Notes under the pieces: generated by a model
Databases searched by the model: none
What the model was told of the DNA's origin: nothing
Seen by the model: only the letters and a program-made list of their open reading frames with translations
In this document: piece after piece, positions 27,191-36,960 of the stretch
How the letters are laid out: every line of letters begins with the position of its first letter
How positions within the stretch are numbered: the first letter of the stretch is position 1
Source of the DNA: JBEBSD01 sp040394475
Lineage (GTDB): Bacteria; Bacteroidota; Bacteroidia; Cytophagales; Spirosomataceae
Direction: 5' to 3'
DNA length: 64,000 bases
Assembly (NCBI GenBank): GCA_040394475.1
Contig: JBEBSD010000028.1
Span: 1 to 64,000 of the forward strand
Translations under genes and position numbers: made by a program

Positions 27191-27225
27191 AAAAAAGGCT
27201 GCCTATTTTCGGACAGCCTTTTTTT
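27191..27225 (-). terminator. intrinsic terminator after the cytochrome/HEAT gene
   Basis: Arms AAAAAAGGCTG and CAGCCTTTTTT with a 12-base loop. On the minus strand the stem is followed by six T, so it fits as the terminator of the operon ending at 27248; the symmetrical A/T runs could also stop plus-strand transcripts. Confidence 0.8.
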
Positions 27226-27247
27226 AAGTCAGCCTAATCAGAATACA

Positions 27248-30200
27248 TCAAGGCTTAATTGAAATTATATAGGAAAACAGATCACGTATCTGCTCCTCGG
27301 ACAGATCGTCAAGAAGGCGCTCGGGCATCATTGAATTTTTCTGAGCTTCCATCTTCACGATCTGCTTTTCAGCTAAAGTGATGGCATTGCCGCCTACGGG
27401 CTGAATCGTAATAGTTGCACCGCTTCTTTCCACGATCTTGCCCAGCAGAACTCGCCCGTCCTTTGTGGTGACCTGGTTATACACATATCCTTCCCTGATG
27501 TCGGCATTGGGATTTATGGTATTAAAGAGGAGATCGTTTATATTACGTCTGTCGTACCCGGTAAGGTCAGGCCCGATATCTCCGCCTTCATCAAAAAGGC
27601 GGTGGCACGCTCCGCAGACATTCTGAAAAATCACCTTTCCATGTTCGACACTGCCCTGTCCCTTTTGCAGCAGCTTTGATACAGACTTGATCTGCTCCAT
27701 TTTTTGATCGGAAGTGACCGATCTGCTTTCGGGCAGCACCCTTTGTACGCGCTGTGTAAAACCGGGAGCGTCGATCAATTTCAGACGAAGGATGATGTGG
27801 CTGTCCAGGTCGCTCTTATCGATCCCGTTGCCGGATTCGATGGAATCCAGCAGTTGATTGGCCCAGTCCGGCCGACTGGTCAGCAAAGACAAGGTTTCGG
27901 CTTTCAGGGCCGTATTCGGCTGCAGCCTCTTGGGATAAATTTCTATGATCTTCGCGGCGATCGATTCGTCCGGGTAACGCTGCAGGGACCTCAATGCGGC
28001 CTGCTTGATCGGAACAGAACTTTCTGTACTCCCGACAAGATTCAACAAAACCGGCACGGCTTCCGGTATGAACGTCTCGCCCAATACCCGGATATAGGCA
28101 AGCCGCTCCTTGGAATCAGCGCGGTTGTCTCGGATAATTCCCGATGCTTTCTGAAAGGCCTCCGGATCTCGTTGCCTGAGCTGCATCAGAATGGACAATC
28201 CCGCTCCCGGGCCGCCGCCGGAAGCGCTAATCATTTGAACAAGCTCACCGGGCAATTCCAGCGATTCCATCCCTATCAGTCCTTTTTGTATGCCATCCGT
28301 CACCATTTTCTGATAGCGGGCCTCCGGGGCGAGCTTCAGGAATGCAGTACATGCATCGAGGCTTTCCCTGGTGCCCTCGGTTACAAGCCTCCTTGCCAGT
28401 AAGCCCGCTATCAGCTCATTTACGATTGACGCCTTCCATAAACTCTTATCCTCAAAAAGGGATATCACGGCATTCCTGTCCGAACCAATCTTGGCTTCAA
28501 TCCCCCACCAGATCAGCATCGGGATGTCAGGATCCGACGCGTCGGCATCATGTCGCATCAACTGACCAAGAACGGGGATTGCTTCCCTGGCAGGCAACCG
28601 CTTTGCCGTAGAAGCCAACTGGCTCCTTACTTCCGGATGAGGCTCGGTGCGGGCAAGCGCGGCCAGCTTTTTACCCTGTTCTGCGGTTACCGTACCAGCG
28701 TCACCAAGAAGCCTTACACCCCACATCCGTACAAAAGAATCGTGGTGCGTCAAGGCGATATCGGCTATCTGTTGATCGAATCCGCCGGACAGATTAATGG
28801 CCCACAACGCCTGAAGTGCGATCTGCGCCGTGTCGGATTGAAGGAGATCCGTCAATTTGGGGAGCAGCTTCCTGTCTTTCCTGTCTCCGAGGATCCGGAG
28901 CGCCTCTTGCCGAAACCAGTTGTTACGGCTCGACAACAAGGCGATCAGCTCGTCGCCCGAATATTTGGTCAGGTCGAATTGTCGGGTAAGGGCCGGGGTA
29001 TTATCGTTTTTCCTGAGCCGGTAAATCCGGCCGCTGGTTTTGTGCCACGTATCGCGTGCATCAACGTGCGTCAGCCGGCTGTCATACCAGTCTGCCAGAT
29101 AGACGGCCCCATCCGGCCCCGCCTTTATGTCCACCGGGCGAAACCATCTGTCGTCGGTGGACAATATGTGCTCCTGGTCCGAAACCGAAAAAGAGGATCC
29201 GTTTTTAGCGATCGACGCCAGCTGCAGATAGCCATGCAGCGGATTGACGGCGAGCATCCTGTCATGATACCTTTCCGGCAGATTCCCACCCTGGTAACGA
29301 ATCCAGCCGTGAGTGAACCGCTTTTTTTCCCCCTCATGCTTCATATTGGGAAGATACCCGAAAGTATAAGGGTTGGTATAAGGCCCGTGTTTGTCAAGAT
29401 TTCGCTGGTAATAGGCTCCCTGCTTGTAGTACTGTCCTCTGGAAGTCCCGTTATCTCCTGAATAGATCCGGCCCTTGTCGTCAATTTCAACATGGAAAGT
29501 ATTCCCTCCCCCTTCGGCGAACACTTCGAATACCGAGGTTTCCGGGTGGTATCGCCAAATGGCCTGGCCTTGAAAGGCTACATTTTTAGAAGCCCGTGAA
29601 TTAATGTTTGCCGTAGTAGTACTGCCCTGGGCGCCATATAGCCACCCGTCCGGCCCCCACCGGAGGCTGTTTGCTACCGCATGGGTGTCCTCCAGTCCGA
29701 ACCCTTCCAGGTGAACCGTAGGATCGCCGTCAGGCAAACCGTCTTCGTCAGGATCAGGATAGGCCAGCAAATACGGTGGACTAAGCACCCACACTTTTTT
29801 CCTCCCCAGCACCACGCTGGTAGCAATATTAAGGCCCGTAATGGCATCCGTGGCTTTATCGTACTTGCCGTCGCCATTGGTATCCTCGAATATCGTGATC
29901 TTGTCTGCTCCCCTTAAGCCGTTCGGAGGGGGAAGCGGTTTATCGTTGTATTGTATCCGCAGATATTCGTCGATACGCTCCACCTTAAGCCCTTTGGGAT
30001 AAGGGTACTGGTTATATTGAACCACCCAAAGCCTGCCCCGGTGATCAAAGTTTATAAAAACGGGTTGCGATACCCGCGGTTCGGAGAGCACGAGGTCCAA
30101 CCTTAGGTCGTCTGGGTATTTGAAAGCTAAAAGAGCACGGTCGGCCGAGGTAGGTTGGGAATTGTCAGACATCGCGCCGAATCCTTCGAAATTGCGGAGC

Positions 30201-30334
30201 GTTCTGGCAACTTCTTCGTTGACAGCGATGTCGGACAAATTAGTAGGCTTGCGGGTCCGTGAACTTTGGCAATCAGAAAACAGCATGCAGACCAGGGTAA
30301 TAACCGGCAACCTGACATATCGAAAATAGTTCAT
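27248..30334 (-). CDS. large c-type cytochrome with N-terminal propeller and HEAT repeats
   Basis: Protein of 1028 residues of the type annotated as PVC-type heme-binding CxxCH protein or membrane-bound dehydrogenase. In order: N-terminal signal segment (possible lipoprotein, but Asp precedes the Cys, so weak); a beta-propeller of about residues 60-430 (VFINFDHRGRLWVVQYNQYP, GPDGAVYLADWYDSR); HEAT-like helical repeats of about 450-850; and a C-terminal cytochrome c domain with heme motif CGACH at 907-911 and the downstream stretch DIGPDLTGYDRRN. It ends the operon sigma-FecR-SusC-SusD-isomerase. Relatives are thought to oxidise sugars or alcohols, but the reaction of this protein is unknown. 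Placement with SusC/SusD suggests a role in sugar oxidation outside the cytoplasm. Confidence 0.85.
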   Translation of the reverse strand: MNYFRYVRLPVITLVCMLFSDCQSSRTRKPTNLSDIAVNEEVARTLRNFEGFGAMSDNSQPTSADRALLAFKYPDDLRLDLVLSEPRVSQPVFINFDHRGRLWVVQYNQYPYPKGLKVERIDEYLRIQYNDKPLPPPNGLRGADKITIFEDTNGDGKYDKATDAITGLNIATSVVLGRKKVWVLSPPYLLAYPDPDEDGLPDGDPTVHLEGFGLEDTHAVANSLRWGPDGWLYGAQGSTTTANINSRASKNVAFQGQAIWRYHPETSVFEVFAEGGGNTFHVEIDDKGRIYSGDNGTSRGQYYKQGAYYQRNLDKHGPYTNPYTFGYLPNMKHEGEKKRFTHGWIRYQGGNLPERYHDRMLAVNPLHGYLQLASIAKNGSSFSVSDQEHILSTDDRWFRPVDIKAGPDGAVYLADWYDSRLTHVDARDTWHKTSGRIYRLRKNDNTPALTRQFDLTKYSGDELIALLSSRNNWFRQEALRILGDRKDRKLLPKLTDLLQSDTAQIALQALWAINLSGGFDQQIADIALTHHDSFVRMWGVRLLGDAGTVTAEQGKKLAALARTEPHPEVRSQLASTAKRLPAREAIPVLGQLMRHDADASDPDIPMLIWWGIEAKIGSDRNAVISLFEDKSLWKASIVNELIAGLLARRLVTEGTRESLDACTAFLKLAPEARYQKMVTDGIQKGLIGMESLELPGELVQMISASGGGPGAGLSILMQLRQRDPEAFQKASGIIRDNRADSKERLAYIRVLGETFIPEAVPVLLNLVGSTESSVPIKQAALRSLQRYPDESIAAKIIEIYPKRLQPNTALKAETLSLLTSRPDWANQLLDSIESGNGIDKSDLDSHIILRLKLIDAPGFTQRVQRVLPESRSVTSDQKMEQIKSVSKLLQKGQGSVEHGKVIFQNVCGACHRLFDEGGDIGPDLTGYDRRNINDLLFNTINPNADIREGYVYNQVTTKDGRVLLGKIVERSGATITIQPVGGNAITLAEKQIVKMEAQKNSMMPERLLDDLSEEQIRDLFSYIISIKP

Positions 30335-30426
30335 TTTAAGCTTATTGGGTTTATATGCTATCAGGCAGGTTGTAAAGTAACCGCTTTTAGTTAATAGTGT
30401 ATTGGCGTGAGGTTCTTTTTACCGGT

Positions 30427-31389
30427 TTACCCCTCCGCAAGGTAGCTTTTTAACCGGCGCAGGTCATTGCTTACGGTGCCGGTCACCTCATTAAGGTGCG
30501 CGGTCATCGTTTCCTTATTCCCCGCGATAAGCGGATATTCAAAGTGCAGGGAGATTGGCCCTGAAATCGAAGTTGCCTTTACTATCGCGAAAAACGACTC
30601 GAAATCAACATAACCTGTCCCCAATGGAACGTCCAGGGGCCTCATCCCATTTTTGCCTTTGTCGTTCCATATAAAATCCTTTATGCAGATCGTCTTTATA
30701 TGCGGCGCCAGCGCCCGTAAAGGGTTCACCCAGGACTGCATTCCTTCCGCCATCCCATGGCGTATATCATACTGGCACCCTATATACCTGGGATCCAAAT
30801 CCTTAATAGTCATGTATAAATCCCATACTGCGGCGCCGAAAATCTCGCCTGCATGATTTTGCAGGGCACCGTGAATGCCCACACGGGAATTCAGCTCACA
30901 AAGATCACCCAGCAACCGCCTGAACCGCTCAAGGTTGGCCGGCACGGATATCGAACGATCGTACTTCAGCTCACCCATACGATAATAGCGGATACCGTTG
31001 TCGGCCATTACCCGGATATACTCCGCCGTCTCCGTTGTCGCCTCGGTGATCGCGGTGACGGCCATGGGAACCGTCAAGCCCGCTATACCAGCCAGCCGCA
31101 CGAATTCCGGTAGCGCTTTCCGGCCGTGCTCCGGCAGAATGTGACCTTTAGGGCGGTAGCTAAGATCAATACCTTCAAATCCACATCCTGCAACCAGGGA
31201 AATAAGCTCCTGGCTTGACATGTGGTCGAAAGGTTTACTAAATACACATATCGGGCGCGCTTCCGAAGCACCTGCGGGCTTTAGGGCATGTGGTATCCGC
31301 CGGTACAAAGAATCCGCTTCCCGGGCACTTCCAACGTGCAGTGCCAGCGCTCCCAGCGAACTTTTCTCTATAAACTTCCTCCTGTCCAT
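30427..31389 (-). CDS. sugar phosphate isomerase/epimerase-like TIM-barrel protein, exported
   Basis: Xylose isomerase-like (AP endonuclease 2 superfamily) TIM barrel of 320 residues. The N-terminus MDRRKFIEKSSLGALAL carries a Tat-like twin-arginine motif, so export is likely. Barrel features seen are GFEGIDLSYRP, VGIHGALQNHAGE, GCQYDIRHGM and ISLHFEYP, which supply the His, Asp and Glu residues expected for metal binding. It lies 87 bases after the SusD stop and 92 bases before the cytochrome/HEAT gene. Such exported isomerase-like proteins often accompany oxidoreductase and CxxCH genes; the substrate is not known. Confidence 0.82.
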   Translation of the reverse strand: MDRRKFIEKSSLGALALHVGSAREADSLYRRIPHALKPAGASEARPICVFSKPFDHMSSQELISLVAGCGFEGIDLSYRPKGHILPEHGRKALPEFVRLAGIAGLTVPMAVTAITEATTETAEYIRVMADNGIRYYRMGELKYDRSISVPANLERFRRLLGDLCELNSRVGIHGALQNHAGEIFGAAVWDLYMTIKDLDPRYIGCQYDIRHGMAEGMQSWVNPLRALAPHIKTICIKDFIWNDKGKNGMRPLDVPLGTGYVDFESFFAIVKATSISGPISLHFEYPLIAGNKETMTAHLNEVTGTVSNDLRRLKSYLAEG

Positions 31390-31476
31390 TTATCAGTAAT
31401 CTGAGTTGAATCAATCGGCGGTCATAAGGCTGCCGATTGATTTGAAAAATAAAGAATTATCCAACTCTCGACTCGG

Positions 31477-33195
31477 CTACCATCCGGGATTATTTGTTCC
31501 GAGATTCGGATTAAGCCCCAGCTCGTTGACAGGCAAAGGCCAAAGGTAGTCGCGACCTACATTAAACGTCCGCTTGTCTGCCGCTTCCAGAAGTGTATAT
31601 CCGTCCTGCATGGCGGGCAATGCTGTGCCGGTCGCGTACTCGTTGGGGAAAATCCGGGCTCCGATAAGCGCTTTAGGCAGCTCCTTTTCTGCAGCCTTCC
31701 ACCGGAGAAGATCCCAGTACCGAAAGCCTTCAAATGCCAGCTCCACCGTTCGTTCCCGCCGGAGTTCAGTGCGCATATCCAATCCGTTGGAGCTTACAAA
31801 GGCATTTGTTAACGGCGGCAGTAGGTCCGGCCGGTTGTTGGTCGCCCGGCTGCGGATCAAGTTAATGGTTTTGTCGAGATCGTCGTCGCTGATCCCGTCT
31901 GTCATTTCAAAAAGCGCTTCTGCGTAATTCAGCAATACCTCGCTGTACCGTATGACTATCAGATCGACAAAGCTCCGGTTGGGGAGCCAGTCCGCCGAGG
32001 TGTGATACTTCTTAAGCCTGTAGTAGGGTGTCGCAACGTACTGGGGCTGGAAGGTATTTCCGGTTTCATCCCCCTTCCTGAAGATTGTCATTCCGAACCT
32101 GGGATCCCGGTTCCTGAACTCGGTCAGCGAGCTGGTCTCCCGGCCGGTGGAATCATAAACGGATTTACCGACAGGCAGTCCATCTTTAAACAAGACCAAA
32201 TGAGCATATGCCCGGGTCGCCGTTAACAGTCCGCTTCCCAGATCCAGTACCTGCCTTATATAGCCGTGGAATGAGATAACATTGGCAATATCCTGGCCGT
32301 AGAGGCGCACCAGGATATTCTCCTTATTGGCGGCATAGGTTTCCCCTGCATTTTGAAACAGGTAGAAAAAACTGCTGTCTTCTTTAGCGGGATAATAAAA
32401 CAGGCGGTGCTTATCCTCGGAAATCACCGCTTTGCCGGCATCAATGGCTGCTTGTAAATGTTTTGAAGGATTTCCTATTCCCAGAAATTTCTGTCTTGTT
32501 CCTTCAAACAACGCCACTCTCGATTTGAACGCGAGCGCAGCGCTTCGCGTAATTCGACCATATTCATTGCCTGACGCCGAGCTAAGTAAATCCGGCTGCG
32601 GAAGGTGCCCGGCGGCAAAATCCAGGTCGGCATAGATGCTGTCGATCACCACCTCGCTGGAAGTACGGGGACCAAACAAATCGGGGTCTTCGGCGGTAAG
32701 CGTCTTGAGGATCAGAGGCACGTCTCCAAAGCGTTTGATCAGTTCGAAATATCCAAAGGCACGGAAAAAACGTGCCTCGCCCCGGTAGCGATTCACAATT
32801 GCCGGATCCCCCTCTATGCGGCCGGCCTTATCCAGAATGTTGTTCGCTGCCCGGATCAGCTTATAGAAATTTGTCCATTCCACCGAGGTAGCCGGCGCCG
32901 TGGTACGGGAGCCGTTGCTGACCGTATTCAGCGATCCGGCGATAGGAGCCGCGATATCCGAATAGTTATCATGCAAGGGAGTCGGCGTGCCGGAGGGATC
33001 GGTGGCATCGCTCAGACCGGGCAGGAAGGTATACAAGTAGTTGCAGCCCGTGGCGAGGTCCCCGGTAGTCTTCCAGAAAGCACCGTCCGTAATCGTAGTC
33101 TGGGCAACCTGGATCAGGTTTTTTTCGCAACCCGGCATGACAAGGACGATTAGCAGTCCCCCCAGGCAACCTAAAAATTTTCTAATATGGTTCAT
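31477..33195 (-). CDS. SusD/RagB-family lipoprotein (unit A)
   Basis: SusD-type lipoprotein of 572 residues with signal MNHIRKFLGCLGGLLIVLVM and lipobox MPGC (Cys about 23). Characteristic parts: GEARFFRAFGYFELIKRFGD, the C-terminal block LRRERTVELAFEGFRYWDLL, and the ending DYLWPLPVNELGLNPNLG with NPGW. It starts 21 bases after the SusC stop and is the partner of the transporter at 33217. In this unit no glycoside hydrolase follows; the next genes are the exported isomerase-like protein and the heme protein. Confidence 0.92.
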   Translation of the reverse strand: MNHIRKFLGCLGGLLIVLVMPGCEKNLIQVAQTTITDGAFWKTTGDLATGCNYLYTFLPGLSDATDPSGTPTPLHDNYSDIAAPIAGSLNTVSNGSRTTAPATSVEWTNFYKLIRAANNILDKAGRIEGDPAIVNRYRGEARFFRAFGYFELIKRFGDVPLILKTLTAEDPDLFGPRTSSEVVIDSIYADLDFAAGHLPQPDLLSSASGNEYGRITRSAALAFKSRVALFEGTRQKFLGIGNPSKHLQAAIDAGKAVISEDKHRLFYYPAKEDSSFFYLFQNAGETYAANKENILVRLYGQDIANVISFHGYIRQVLDLGSGLLTATRAYAHLVLFKDGLPVGKSVYDSTGRETSSLTEFRNRDPRFGMTIFRKGDETGNTFQPQYVATPYYRLKKYHTSADWLPNRSFVDLIVIRYSEVLLNYAEALFEMTDGISDDDLDKTINLIRSRATNNRPDLLPPLTNAFVSSNGLDMRTELRRERTVELAFEGFRYWDLLRWKAAEKELPKALIGARIFPNEYATGTALPAMQDGYTLLEAADKRTFNVGRDYLWPLPVNELGLNPNLGTNNPGW

Positions 33196-33216
33196 ACCAA
33201 AATGAGTTGTATGGAT

Positions 33217-36200
33217 TTATTGAAATGATACATTCACACCCATTGAATAGGAGCGGAACATTGGGTATTGAAATCCTGAGTTGTTCGGGTTTTCAGCATC
33301 GAAATACTTAAACCACATTTTGTTCTTCTCCCATACATCCTGCCCGCTCAGGAAGATGCGCGCCTTCGCAATATGAAGTTTCTGAGTCAACGCCGCAGGC
33401 AACGTATAGCCTACCTGTATGTTTTTCAGGCGGATATAAGCGGCATTCTGCACCCAATGGCTCGACGTGTTGGCATTCCATACGGCGCCTACATAGGGCC
33501 TGGGAAAACGTGCATCCGTATTTTCCGGGGTCCAATAATCCTGATGTATGGCCCATGGCTGACGCCACCCCTCGTAAAACGGAACCAACGTCTGTGCCAT
33601 CAGCATCATTTTTCGCTTGCCCACCCCCTGGAAGAGTACGGAGAAGTCAAAGTCCTTCCAGTTAGTTCCTAAATTGGCGCCGAAGGTGTAACGGGGGTTC
33701 AAGTCTCCCAGGTTCACCAGATCGCCATGGTCATCCACACGGCCAAGCCCGGCATTGATTCTGCCGTCGCCGTTGATATCCTTCAGCTTGATATCGCCGG
33801 CGCCGGTCTGGGTGTTCTGCAAGGCATGCGCTTTTACTTCTTCGGCGCTGCTAAAATAGCCTTCGGCCACATAGCCGAAAATAGTGCTCAGCGGCAGCCC
33901 CGGCAGATAGGGATTCAGCCCTTCTTTATATGCGACGGGACCTTCATACCGGGTGACCGTATTCTGGTTGTCGCTGACATTGAGGCTGACGGAGTAACCG
34001 CCGCCCCTGAATTTGTCGCGCCAGCTTAGGATGGTCTCCCAGCCTTTTACCCTGAGCGAAGCCGCGTTGGTCGAATTGGGTGTGAGGCCAAGCGTGGCGG
34101 GCAGGTTCAAACGGATAAACACATTGTTATTATTGCGCACATAGTAATCGAAACTTCCGGTCAGCCGGTTATTGAAAAGCCCGATGTCAACTCCGGCGTT
34201 GATGGTCTCAATAATCTCCCACCCTTTTCCTGCAGAAGGAATCGCATTCTGATACACATACGGCGTAGCGGCATCATTGAAGGGATAGACACCGCCGTTT
34301 AGCAAAGCCTGATAGTCATAGTTATAGGCGTTCAGGTTTGTGGATTGGGCGCCGCCCAGCTGTCCCCAGGACCACCGCAGTTTGAATTCGTCCATGAAGG
34401 GCAGGGCACTGGCAAACCAGGGTTCGGTGTTTAAGCGCCACGCCGCCGAGGCCGAAGGGAAAAAGGCACTCTGATAACCCGGGGCCAGCCTTGAAGTAGC
34501 GTCGTTTCGTACGTTCACTTCCAGAAAATATTTACTGGCGTAGTTGTAGGTTAGCCGCCCGAAATAGGAAACCCATGTATTGACCTGTATATTATCCGTT
34601 ACGTTGCCCGGAGAAGTAGCAGCCAGTATCGAATAGTTCAGCGTGGGAAGGTTGTTGGATAACAGGGCTGTTTGCCTGGCCGATATAAAGTTGTAGCTGT
34701 ACTCTTTGTATTCAAATCCCCCGAGCGCATGAAATGAGTGATTATCGCCGAACTGCCAGTCATAGTCTGCCAGTGCCTGTACGTTTTGCCAGCTTTGGGT
34801 GGCCCTGCTTTTCTGCAGGGAGTTCGTGGGATTGATACTTCCTCCGGAAACCGGTGTATGGGGATCGTTTAATGTATAACGGGGAATAGTCCGCTGGAAG
34901 TTGTCCCTGTTGTACTGTTGAAAACGGGGACTGTAAACCAGGCGAAGTCCCAATCCTTTTACAAGGTTATCGGCCCGGAAGGTAATAACGCCCTCCATGC
35001 TATGCTGCATCGACTTATCATAGCCTCCGTCTTTCAATACCGGGTATGCGTTTGAAGTTGTTCCGACATAGGCATACCGGTCCTCATAGCCCGGGAGAAA
35101 AATCGGATTCCTGGCAGTCCGGATCTGGTAGATTTGATACATCAGCCCATAATCATTGGATATCGACATGGCAGGCGCCTGAATACGTGGTTGCGTATAA
35201 GACAGCCTGGTGTCTATGCTGAATACATTGTTGAGCTTTGTATTGAGGTTCAGGCGGGCATTGTAACGTTGCGTCGCGTCGGGTCCGATCTTAAACGTTC
35301 CTTTCTGGGAAAAGTATCCGATTGAGAACAAATATTGGGTTCGTTCGTTCCCGCCGCTGATACTGACGTTCTGGTTTTGAACCGGGCTGGTCCGGCGCAT
35401 CAGGATATCGGCGAGGTTGTTGTCAAAGAAAAAGTCGTAGCCTCCGGCCCCGTTTTCAACGACATTCGTATCGGGATCCATCAGCCAGCCAATCTGCTGC
35501 GGCGAATAGGCACGCCCGCCGTTGACATTGAACTGCGCCAGGTTGTTCATTTGCGCCTGTTCCCAGGAATGCAGCAGCTCAGGTTGGTTATAAGGGCTGT
35601 TAATCGTAAAAAGGCCGGTATAATCGACGCGCACTTTTTGTACAGATCCTTTTTTGGTCGATACCAGAATGACGCCGCCACCCGCTTTAGCGCCGTAAAT
35701 AGCGGCCGCAGCGGCATCTTTCAGCACCGAAATATTCGCAATATCATTCGGATTAATTAATGAAAGATCCCCTTCGACACCATCCACAATCACTAAGGGG
35801 CTATTGCCTGCTTCCGCATTAATAGAGGTAGCCCCCCGTATCTGGGCTCCCCAGCCCTCCATTCCCGGCTGACCGCTCGACCGCGTGATGACCAAACCGG
35901 GAGCCGCACCCTGCAAAGCCGCTACTGAATTGGTCACCGGCCGGTTTTCAATGGCTTTACTGTCCACGGTTGAAACAGCCCCGGTAAGATTAACTTTTCT
36001 CTCGGTGCCATACCCCACCACCACCACCTCCTCCAACGCCCTTTCATCGGCCTTCAGGGCAATCTCGATGGTGGTCCTGTTTCCAACCAGGGCTTCTTCG
36101 GACAGGTACCCCACGAACGAAAACACTAACACCGCCTTTTCATTGGCCACGACAATAGAGAAGCTCCCGTCCCCGGTGCTGCTTGTCCCTTGTGGCGTCC

Positions 36201-36807
36201 CTTTGATCAGAATGCTGACTCCGGGAAGACCATCTCCCTTTTCATCCGTTACCTTGCCTCGTATCGTGATGTTTTCCGGTTTCGGAAGGTCTACCTTCTG
36301 AGATAAATCCTTTGCCTCCAACCATTCCTGAGCGGTGGTGCCCTGAATGGGTAGGACGGACGATTGAATCGTCATCAACGGCTTGTCCGCAAGCGGCAGG
36401 CGCTTTTCGTTGATCACTACCGTGTTATCAATAATGGCATAGGTAAGCGGCTGGTGCTTCAGTACAAGGTCGAGCGCTTCCCTGACGGTGGCGTTCTTTA
36501 CCCTGACGTTAATCTTTCCTGCACTCTTCAGCAAATGGCTTTCGTACCAGAAAATCACCCCGCTCTGCTTCTTGATTTCGTTGAGAACCCTTTCAAGCGA
36601 AGCACTTTTCTCGGATAGCGTAATTTTCTGGGAAAAACCTTCCGCAAAAACATGCACACAGGCCAGTGTGATGCAAATGGCAATCAGTTTGATCCGCATA
36701 ATGATTCGGCCTAGGGTAACGGGATTAAGCCGGTCCTGAAAGGGTGCCAGGCTGTGTAATACGCTAATTTTTCGGTAAAAACGCGTCTTGTCAATACAAA
36801 ATGTCAT
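33217..36807 (-). CDS. SusC-family transporter with STN signalling domain (unit A)
   Basis: TonB-dependent transducer/transporter of up to 1196 residues. Order: long N-terminus with signal segment, STN domain (about 60-135; SLERVLNEIKKQSGVIFWYE), carboxypeptidase regulatory-like domain (about 182-262), SusC signature LEEVVVVGYGTERKVNLTGA, plug and barrel ending YSMGVNVSFQ. The STN domain passes the uptake signal to the FecR anti-sigma factor encoded upstream. The start may be ATG 36807 or the ATG at 36699 (MRIKLIAICITL) directly before the signal peptide; long N-termini are common in such proteins, so the longer form is kept. An inverted repeat (36795-36816) overlaps the first ATG. Confidence 0.9.
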   Translation of the reverse strand: MTFCIDKTRFYRKISVLHSLAPFQDRLNPVTLGRIIMRIKLIAICITLACVHVFAEGFSQKITLSEKSASLERVLNEIKKQSGVIFWYESHLLKSAGKINVRVKNATVREALDLVLKHQPLTYAIIDNTVVINEKRLPLADKPLMTIQSSVLPIQGTTAQEWLEAKDLSQKVDLPKPENITIRGKVTDEKGDGLPGVSILIKGTPQGTSSTGDGSFSIVVANEKAVLVFSFVGYLSEEALVGNRTTIEIALKADERALEEVVVVGYGTERKVNLTGAVSTVDSKAIENRPVTNSVAALQGAAPGLVITRSSGQPGMEGWGAQIRGATSINAEAGNSPLVIVDGVEGDLSLINPNDIANISVLKDAAAAAIYGAKAGGGVILVSTKKGSVQKVRVDYTGLFTINSPYNQPELLHSWEQAQMNNLAQFNVNGGRAYSPQQIGWLMDPDTNVVENGAGGYDFFFDNNLADILMRRTSPVQNQNVSISGGNERTQYLFSIGYFSQKGTFKIGPDATQRYNARLNLNTKLNNVFSIDTRLSYTQPRIQAPAMSISNDYGLMYQIYQIRTARNPIFLPGYEDRYAYVGTTSNAYPVLKDGGYDKSMQHSMEGVITFRADNLVKGLGLRLVYSPRFQQYNRDNFQRTIPRYTLNDPHTPVSGGSINPTNSLQKSRATQSWQNVQALADYDWQFGDNHSFHALGGFEYKEYSYNFISARQTALLSNNLPTLNYSILAATSPGNVTDNIQVNTWVSYFGRLTYNYASKYFLEVNVRNDATSRLAPGYQSAFFPSASAAWRLNTEPWFASALPFMDEFKLRWSWGQLGGAQSTNLNAYNYDYQALLNGGVYPFNDAATPYVYQNAIPSAGKGWEIIETINAGVDIGLFNNRLTGSFDYYVRNNNNVFIRLNLPATLGLTPNSTNAASLRVKGWETILSWRDKFRGGGYSVSLNVSDNQNTVTRYEGPVAYKEGLNPYLPGLPLSTIFGYVAEGYFSSAEEVKAHALQNTQTGAGDIKLKDINGDGRINAGLGRVDDHGDLVNLGDLNPRYTFGANLGTNWKDFDFSVLFQGVGKRKMMLMAQTLVPFYEGWRQPWAIHQDYWTPENTDARFPRPYVGAVWNANTSSHWVQNAAYIRLKNIQVGYTLPAALTQKLHIAKARIFLSGQDVWEKNKMWFKYFDAENPNNSGFQYPMFRSYSMGVNVSFQ

Positions 36808-36819
36808 AATTTTGTACGG

Positions 36820-36904
36820 TTTGGGTTAAATGGAACAAATGGACTTTGCGAGATGTACACCCTGACTGTCGGCCGGAAGTGTTCGTAGCACTCCCGGCTT
36901 TTTT
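36820..36904 (+). ncRNA. candidate cis-antisense small RNA between fecR and susC (unit A)
   Basis: A plus-strand -7 box of the Bacteroidetes type, TAATTTTG (36807-36814, matching TAnnTTTG), lies just outside the susC start, and an intrinsic terminator with T run follows at 36872-36904. The predicted RNA would be about 85 bases and antisense to the susC leader. Its position and direction match DonS-like antisense RNAs of Bacteroides PULs controlled by ECF sigma/anti-sigma pairs. No -35 match at ideal spacing was seen; the 5' end is an estimate. Confidence 0.4.
36872..36904 (+). terminator. plus-strand intrinsic terminator inside a minus-strand operon (unit A)
   Basis: Stem arms GCCGGAAGTG (36872-36881) and CACTCCCGGC (36889-36898) with one mismatch and a 7-base loop, followed on the plus strand by TTTTTT and GTTG. 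The minus strand has no T run after the stem, so the orientation is plus. Confidence 0.7.
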
Positions 36905-36960
36905 GTTGGGCGGTTAAGAATTATGTGTCGGGTCGGAACATGGGACTGAATGGTTGGTGA

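Noticed and set aside
27004..27236. Plus-strand frame with a protein-like look, ending after the terminator.
   Set aside because: No ATG, no recognised similarity, and it passes through a terminator stem; at most a gene remnant.
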